Source of the DNA: Scatophagus argus
Lineage: Eukaryota; Chordata; Actinopteri; Scatophagidae
Assembly (NCBI RefSeq): GCF_020382885.2
Contig: NC_058501.1
Span: 18,720,001 to 18,784,000, forward strand
Length of the DNA stretch: 64,000 nt
Direction of reading: 5' to 3'
Positions 49,423 to 64,000 of the stretch are shown piece by piece. The position numbers and the translations under genes were made by a program. The notes under the pieces are model-generated. The model did no database searches. It saw only the letters and a list, made by a program, of their open reading frames with translations, and had not been told where the DNA came from. Position 1 is the stretch's first letter. Every line of letters begins with the position of its first letter.

Positions 49423-50348
49423 CAATGTCACATGGAAAGTGCAAAAGTCTGCTTATTACAATTTTTAAGCAGAATTAAACCAACCGTTTCTGTGATACTA
49501 TCTAAACAATCTAAAAAAACTTGAAAATTAAGATATGTCCTACAGTCACAAAAGCCAAATGTGTGGTCCTATTCAATCTCAAGTATAAGATATACATGCC
49601 TGCTTAATGTAACGCAATGTAAGATTATTGGAAACCAGGAAAAACATCTAGTTTACACTTCTGGATAGTAACACCAACATGATAAGCAACCTGGTATTAA
49701 ATCTAAAAGTAGAAATAGATACATAAAATGAAGTTTTAGGAGACAAACACAAACGTTTCAACATAAGCAAATGTTTCAATGACGTGATGGGCAAATCCAC
49801 AGGTTTGATCTGCGAGGCAGCTGCCCCATCAAAATAAACTAACTGCACAGAGTGTGAATCTTACCCCAAACTTTTGTCCCTGATCTGCTTATTTTGAGCT
49901 AGTCACAAGTTTCTTTATTTCACTCTTAATAATTCTGCCCAAGGATCGTGATTTTCAAGTTCTGAGACACTGTGCATATTGTAATCTGACAGGCTGATTG
50001 TCCTCCCATTCACACGTCAGTCTAATCCCTCTTTTTTCCCTCCCCTTCCACAAAGGTTTCTGCACAGGTATTCCACAAAGTCATTTTTCATACAGCATCC
50101 GCATCAATACTTTCTGGAACTCTAAAGATCCAGAAAGTCAACTGAAAGACATCCCCTTTACCTTTATACAATCACATAAGGCATAGTATATTTAGAAATG
50201 ATAAATTATTAACATATTGTACAAAAGCGTAAAAACACTTCAATAAAAATGTTGTTTTTTTTCAGCATCAGTTAAGGCCAAACCACCTGGACCTTGCATT
50301 TACCTGCATGAGTGACAGAAAAACACAACAGCTAGATGTGCTTTAGTC

Positions 50349-58745
<8,397 letters not shown>

Positions 58746-58760
58746 AGCGGCATGTGAAGA
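58746..58760 (-). other. ctps1: ctps1 5' UTR part of the first coding exon
   Basis: An acceptor (cgcttgtag) at 58761-58763 lies 15 nt upstream of the ATG. The leader therefore continues in an upstream non-coding exon. Confidence 0.65.
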
Positions 58761-59542
58761 CTACAAGCGACAAACAGACGGACATGTATTCAGTATCTAA
58801 CATGCAAAGAGTCTTTACAATACACTTTCCAGGCTGGGTCCAACTCAACCTGTTTGACTTCATTTGAGATGAAAACCTGACATAACACACAGCTCCATTT
58901 ATGGGTGTGCTCAAATACTCAAAGGAAGTACCACATGATCACACAACTACATTATTATACGGATGTACTTCATGTAAACCTGTTTCTAATTAGATCCTAA
59001 TTGAAACCAGTGGTCTGTTCTCAATGTACCGTGAACATTACAGAAAAACTGCATCCCCACGCAAGAACATGAAAAACTCGATCTGGCACTGGCAAAATGT
59101 TATATTACTTTGTTTTGAAACTTTGGGGTGGGGCTTTCCAATTGCTTACATCTGGAGTGCAGATTGTACCGTCACGCTATTCAGATATATGGAGATGCAA
59201 AACAGCAAGCTACTACAGCTGCACATATCTTACAGTAATTGAAGGTTTGACGTTGCGGTCAACCACGCAATATGTAAAGAATGACGGGAAGTTCCATCGG
59301 TGCAAAATGCGCGCGAATAAAGTTATAGCAGCAGGAAGAGCGTCCTTTTCAGGCTTTCTGTGTTGAGGTTACTTCAGTCCGACAATCTCGGTGCCATGAT
59401 GCCAGGCTTCTTCGTCAGTGATGAAGAGCTGAACACACTGTTGCACAAACCTGTTAACTGGAACGACTGAGAAGTTTGGCCTTGATTAGTTATCGTCCGC
59501 AACCAGTTTTGCTAGTTGAATATAAACGCTCACTTCCCGCTG

Positions 59543-59563
59543 TTTTTTTTTTTTTTTTTTTTT
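59543..59563. repeat. Poly(T) run
   Basis: About 21 consecutive T in ctps1 intron 1. Confidence 0.85.
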
Positions 59564-59769
59564 AATAAAATGTAAATATGTGCAGCCTGCGTGACCACAC
59601 AGCTGCACAAGCATCTTAACTAGCTAACCTTGGCTAACTCAACTGCAACATTAGTATCACCAACTATCATCAGTTTCGAGACAACAACGACGAACATTAG
59701 CGTGCAACTTTGAGCTGTTAAATGGCTTTCTAGCACACCACCAATGTGTCTAAATCAACACAAACTTAC

Positions 59770-59880
59770 CCGACGGCTAAAGAGAAACAATGTCGTTGCT
59801 AAGTACCGTTTACATTAGCTGTTATAATATTACCGGTAACAACTCCACTTCTGTTCACGAAGCAGCAAACTCCACGTTTT
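59770..59880 (-). other. ctps1: ctps1 5' non-coding exon (upper end approximate)
   Basis: On the minus strand ...agccgtcgg|gtaag gives a strong donor at 59770/59769, pairing with the acceptor at 58761. The transcription start is not defined by sequence; the upper bound is a guess. Confidence 0.5.
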
Positions 59881-59889
59881 CACTGGAGA

Positions 59890-60145
59890 GCAAACACGTG
59901 TAGTGGATCCTGACTGATCCACAGCTCCTCTGTACAGTGTGTCTCCTTCTGTTTCAGTGCCGATTGGGTAACTCTGTGCCCTCCTCTTAGCCTGTCAGGC
60001 AGAACCCGGTCAACCACCCCACAGCATCCACCAATCAGCTGGACGGATTCTGTGTTCGGTTCCTGAGAAATTATCGTCGGAAAGCGTAACTCTGGGCGCC
60101 CATTTCCCAAATTTCCGTATGTTTTCACCGTGTGACGTCACGTTT
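59890..60145 (-). promoter_or_regulatory. ctps1: ctps1 promoter region with E-box and CRE
   Basis: Contains CACGTG (59895-59900, the MYC/MAX/USF-type E-box), a minus-strand CCAAT (attgg, 59966-59970) and a perfect palindromic CRE TGACGTCA (60133-60140). No TATA box is evident. These are usual elements for a growth-regulated nucleotide-synthesis gene; use is not proven. Confidence 0.45.
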
Positions 60146-60361
60146 GTTGGAATGAATGAAGCGTTCAAGGTCAGCGCAAGTGCGCCTTATTGTAACACAA
60201 CGGGCTTTGATCAAAATAATCAGCCTTATTTAACATAATTAGTTAACCATAGTGTAAAAAAAAAAATAAAAAAAAAATTCAAAATAGCTCAATGATTGTT
60301 TATTGTACATTTTACTATTCTGTCACATGTTGTTCATTTGTTCTTTCAAATATTATTCTCA

Positions 60362-60374
60362 CCACTAGATGGCG
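60362..60374 (+). promoter_or_regulatory. CTCF-like motif upstream of ctps1
   Basis: ccactagatggcg matches the CTCF core closely. It lies 0.2 kb upstream of the CRE, at the gene's outer edge. Confidence 0.35.
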
Positions 60375-61101
60375 TGTGAGTTCTATGTTGGATTATTAAG
60401 CATATATCTTTACTAAACTGAGCTTTACATAGATAAGATTAGTCAGAAAAACGGGCACAGTGGCTTTATGAAAGGAAACAAGACATCACAAATAACAATA
60501 AAGAGATTAATACGGGCCTCAGTATTCTTGTAGATTCTGGTTTGGTTGAGTGAGACATTGTAAAATAAGCAATGATCTGAGCCCCATTTATATAATAATT
60601 CTGTCTCTGAAATATTGAAGTTTTCCTTCATGTATTCACTGTCGTGCTGCTCCAGTTTCGCTGTGGGTAATGAGAGTTGTGACTAATTCTTTTCTGTCCA
60701 TGATCTCGATCTAATTAAAGACCTCATCCCTGCCACCTCATTTTCATAAGATGTTCCCTTCAATTACATCTGACAAGTGAGCAGAGACACACATTAACCT
60801 CCTGCATGAAGAGGTACTGTGCTTTCCTTATCTTTTAAAATAACAGGGAGGGCAATTCATAGGCAATTTCACATTCTTAGATGTACCTTTTTTGAAAACA
60901 CATCTGATGGCAGTGCATAGTATTACCCACCCACAATGTATCCCCTTTTTCTGAGAAAGATGACAAGATGGCCTGTAATGCCATGTTTCGCAATGTGTTT
61001 TGGTCATATGTCAAAGTCAGATGAGACAGCTCATTCTTGTTTGTTAATGATTGACTATGTAATGTTTTTTGTTTTTTGCTTTTTGTTTTTTTTACCTTGA
61101 G

Positions 61102-61482
61102 GGATAGTTTGACATTTTGGGAAATGCGATACACTTAAATTGTTGCCTTCTTTCTAAAAGTTAGCCTAAATGAGAAGACTGATTACCTGGAACTGAGGAC
61201 AAACTTCACTGTTCTGAGATGTTTTCTGCCTGTAACTCCCTGTAAAACCACAACATTGGTTGTGGGGGATTTTAAAGAAAATTAAAAATTAAAATGTTAA
61301 TTTGTTAGCTTTACTGATGTTACTAGATGTTTTCAATATTGCTAGCTTTTTCCTGTATCTCCAGTCTTATGCTAAGTTAAGCTACCGTACTTGCATCCTG
61401 GCTCCAAGTTCAAACTTACAATCTTCTCATTTGTCCACAGGCAAGAAAATGAATAAGTGTATTTCCCAAAATGTGGAACAAT
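61102..61482. mobile_element. Teleost MITE with inverted ends
   Basis: The left end has tttgacattttgggaaat and the right end atttcccaaaatgtggaa, an inverted pair. The inside shows actccctgtaaaaccacaac and tatgctaagttaagct. The same arrangement occurs in a common fish MITE. Target duplication not resolved. Confidence 0.6.
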
Positions 61483-61674
61483 TACATCACATATTTGTTT
61501 TCCCTTTGAAATACAAAGGATAAAATGACTTATTTTCTGTTTCTATGGCCAATAATATTTGAGCATGATGTTAATTTTCAGTAGCACAAATCAGAAGAAA
61601 ATGACTACTTACTAATGATTCTTTGGCTTTTACTAAACTCAGGTGTGGTATGGGGCTGTTTTTCAGGGGTTGCA

Positions 61675-62135
61675 AATCTTAATACTTCAGCATACCAAGA
61701 CACTTTGGACAAAAAGTTATGCTCAAAACTTTGTGGTACCAGTTTGGTGAGGGCCCTTTTCTATCGAGCATGACTGAGTGCGCTCAACAAAGTCCATAAA
61801 GACATGGTTGGATGAGTTTGGTGTTTTAAGAACTTCACTGGCCCACACAGAGTCCTGACCTCAACCCCATCAGACCACTTTTGGGATGAACTGGAATGGA
61901 GATTGTGAGCCAGGTCTTTTCATCCAACATCAGTGTCTGACCTCACAAATGCTCTACTGCATGAATGGGCAAAAATCGCCACAGAAACAGTCCAAAATCT
62001 TGTGGAAAGCCTTCACAGAAGAGTGGAAGCTGTTATAGCTGCAAAGCTGTCTATGTATTTAAAATGGGATGTCATTAAAGTCCCTGTTGCTGTAATGGTC
62101 AGGTGCCCTAATATTTTTGGCCACATAACGTATGT
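61675..62135 (+). mobile_element. Tc1-like transposase relic
   Basis: Phrases of a fish Tc1-like element occur in order: cagcataccaagacac, cagtttggtgagggccc, agcatgactgagtg, cactggcccacacagagtcc, tgacctcaaccccatcag and ggaaagccttcacagaagag. It then shows a TIR-like end (ccctaatatttttggccaca). The transposase frame is broken by frameshifts and stops; the left end is missing. Distinct from the copy at 53509-53944. Confidence 0.75.
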
Positions 62136-63439
62136 TGCTATTCTAATTATTAGTTCTAAGAAAATTAACTCAACACATGTACCAGTAAATTCAATCAAAA
62201 AGACAATTTGTTGCATGTAATGTGGTGGTATAACAAATGTCTAAATTGTAGCAAAAATATAAATGTAAAGTGAAATGTTATTATTCGAAAATGAGGACAG
62301 AAGTAAAATATCAGTTTGTGTTGGCTGCCTTTTCTACACCTCCAGCCAGAGATGTTATACGGCGCTGGGGTCAGATGTCACGAGCTGCTTCACTCTCCCA
62401 GACCTCCAGTGGGCTGGAGACGTCTAACTCCCTGCTCAAACAGACACACAAAGAAACAGTAGCCCACATCCCCCGCACGCCATACACATTATTTATGAAT
62501 GGGAGTGGTGCCTTTCCCTGTCCTTTTGTAGTTTTGGAATGTGAAAGATAGATCGATTTAAAACGGGAACACAGATGGCTCTTAAGACACAATGCAGCAC
62601 ACAACCACTCAGAGGAAAAGTGAGCTCTTGGGCAATTAGTGTCATCATGGCTGCTCATGTGCTTGGTGGGCTGGATAAACAGTGGCTGTGGTGGCAAATG
62701 GTTAGGCATGTGGGTAGCATGGATAATGATGATCTGAGCAGTACTGCTGCAGTGCAAAAACACACATTTAACAATTTTAACCTGTTGCTGATTACAAAAG
62801 GTGTCCCTTGATCAGACAAATCATGAGAACAAAGGAGCTAAGCACTTTGAGGAATACAGAGGTGCAAATAATGATTGAAGTCAAGTGAGAAAATAAAAAT
62901 AAAATGGGCATGACAAATTGGTGATGACTGATTATGATCTTAAGATTGGTCATGTTAAGAAAGGTCATATACACCCAACCCCCCACCCTCCCACCCCCGA
63001 ACCTAGACTGACAACTTCTGTTAACTGAACAACAGGCAGACAGTTTGGCCAGAGGCATGTTATTTCAAGCAACTGAGTCTCCTGACTGTGTCTATCATTC
63101 TTCCAACCCGCTTTAGATTACACCATGGAAATAGGAGGCAGTGAATCTGATGAATTTACTGTTTATCTGATGACATATGAGAAATGAATGAGTTTGGAAA
63201 AATGACATACGCCTGACTCAAATTTTTCTGGGGTCTTTCTCCACTAATAATGGTAAAATTGGATCATATTTTATGGAGAAAATATTTTCTGGCTTTCCTT
63301 CTATGTCTCTCTGCCTCAACTCTTGGTGATTTGCAGAGTTGGCTGTCAATCAAGGTTCAAGAAGAGTGTTCAGTTGCACAGTTCTATACATGTCAGGTGC
63401 CATACATGGGCAGATAAAATGATATAATTTGCCCATGAG

Positions 63440-63600
63440 CATTTTTTTTTTGTTGTTGTTTGTAACTTATGATATGAATCTGACACCATATTGTCTGACC
63501 AATAGTCCAAAACCCAAAGGTATTTCACTGATGTAAAACAAAAAACAGTTGCAAATTCTCACATTTAAGAAATTACTTGACTTGATTTGATTTGACTGAT
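63440..63600. mobile_element. Fragment of the GGGCTGCAACTAA-type MITE
   Basis: attgtctgaccaatagtcca, aacccaaaggtatttcact and cacatttaagaaattacttg match the family core (compare gtctgaccaacagtctgaaa in the copy at 2108-2440). Confidence 0.5.
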
Positions 63601-64000
63601 TAAACATGACTTTAATGATTCATTGAATGCCAAAATGTTGGTCTATTTATATTTCTATCTATCAACAAATCAGACAATTGACTGTTCGCTTCAGCACTGG
63701 TGTGAAAATATTCTCTTTGAGACATTTAGTCAGCAATAATAGCAATAGTTTTATTCATCATTTTGCAAAACTTCAGTTAGGTGTTGGGAACAAATACTTT
63801 AACTATTGAGCACTGAGATATTTCTGGAAATGTACAAATTCTTGGAAATATAATATGCTGCAATTGTCAACAGAAAAGAACAACGTAACGACTCATAAAA
63901 GTAATTTTTCTCAATCATCATTTATGACTTTCAGGAAGGGTGCGGTAGTGTCTGTATCTGTGGAGACTCTGTTGTCTGCCTTACTTTGTGCAGCGCTGTG

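Larger units (their letters stand above)
60150..64000. other. Intergenic region upstream of ctps1
   Basis: No exon recognised. It holds a MITE with inverted ends (61102-61482), a Tc1-like transposase relic (61675-62135) and a MITE fragment (63440-63600). The stretches 60400-61100 and 62140-63430 show nothing I can name. Confidence 0.55.

Noticed and set aside
61933..62220. 95-codon plus-strand frame as a gene
   Set aside because: Fragment of a decayed Tc1-like transposase.

Overview
The window is nuclear DNA of a ray-finned (teleost) fish, probably a percomorph. The evidence is intron-containing vertebrate genes with GT-AG junctions, dense (GT)n/(GA)n microsatellites, and interspersed repeats typical of teleosts: a V-SINE-like element, a second tRNA-headed SINE, Tc1-like relics, a fold-back hAT-type MITE and several other MITE fragments. 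There is no prokaryotic, organellar, CRISPR or viral content.

All recognisable genes lie in the middle and right. On the minus strand, 27456-27528 looks like a signal-peptide first coding exon followed by a very long intron that may fill all of 1-27455; the gene is not identified, and ptpru is one candidate. Positions 31791-39251 (minus) hold an unrecognised type I membrane protein with two Ig-like domains, reconstructed here as 7 coding exons and 298 residues. Head-to-head with it, taf12 (plus, CDS 41563-43714, 131 residues) encodes a histone-fold subunit of TFIID and SAGA. rab42 (minus, CDS 45923-47493, 221 residues) converges on taf12. ctps1 (minus, CDS 50349-58745, 17 coding exons, 590 residues) encodes CTP synthase. 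Exon phases close perfectly for all four multi-exon genes, and the taf12, rab42 and ctps1 lengths match the vertebrate families.

Layout: 1-27.4 kb is non-coding (presumed intron) with microsatellites, long purine- or pyrimidine-biased tracts, SINE/MITE copies and a few possible regulatory elements. 27.4-28.1 kb is the presumed 5' end of the first gene. 28.1-31.8 kb is intergenic with a fold-back MITE. 31.8-39.3 kb is the Ig gene. 39.3-40.9 kb is the divergent promoter region. 40.8-44.1 kb is taf12, 45-48 kb rab42, 48.9-59.9 kb ctps1 with transposon relics in several introns, and 60-64 kb intergenic with a MITE and a Tc1-like transposase relic.

The genes do not form a pathway. They are an ordinary vertebrate neighbourhood; TAF12 and RAB42 are also neighbours in human (1p35.3), while CTPS1 lies elsewhere on human 1p. 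I found no convincing new molecular system. The most useful novelties are the unidentified Ig gene with a hidden 88-nt terminal exon, a candidate conserved element in one of its introns, and a duplicated pair of inverted TAATCC motifs near 9.4 and 9.9 kb.
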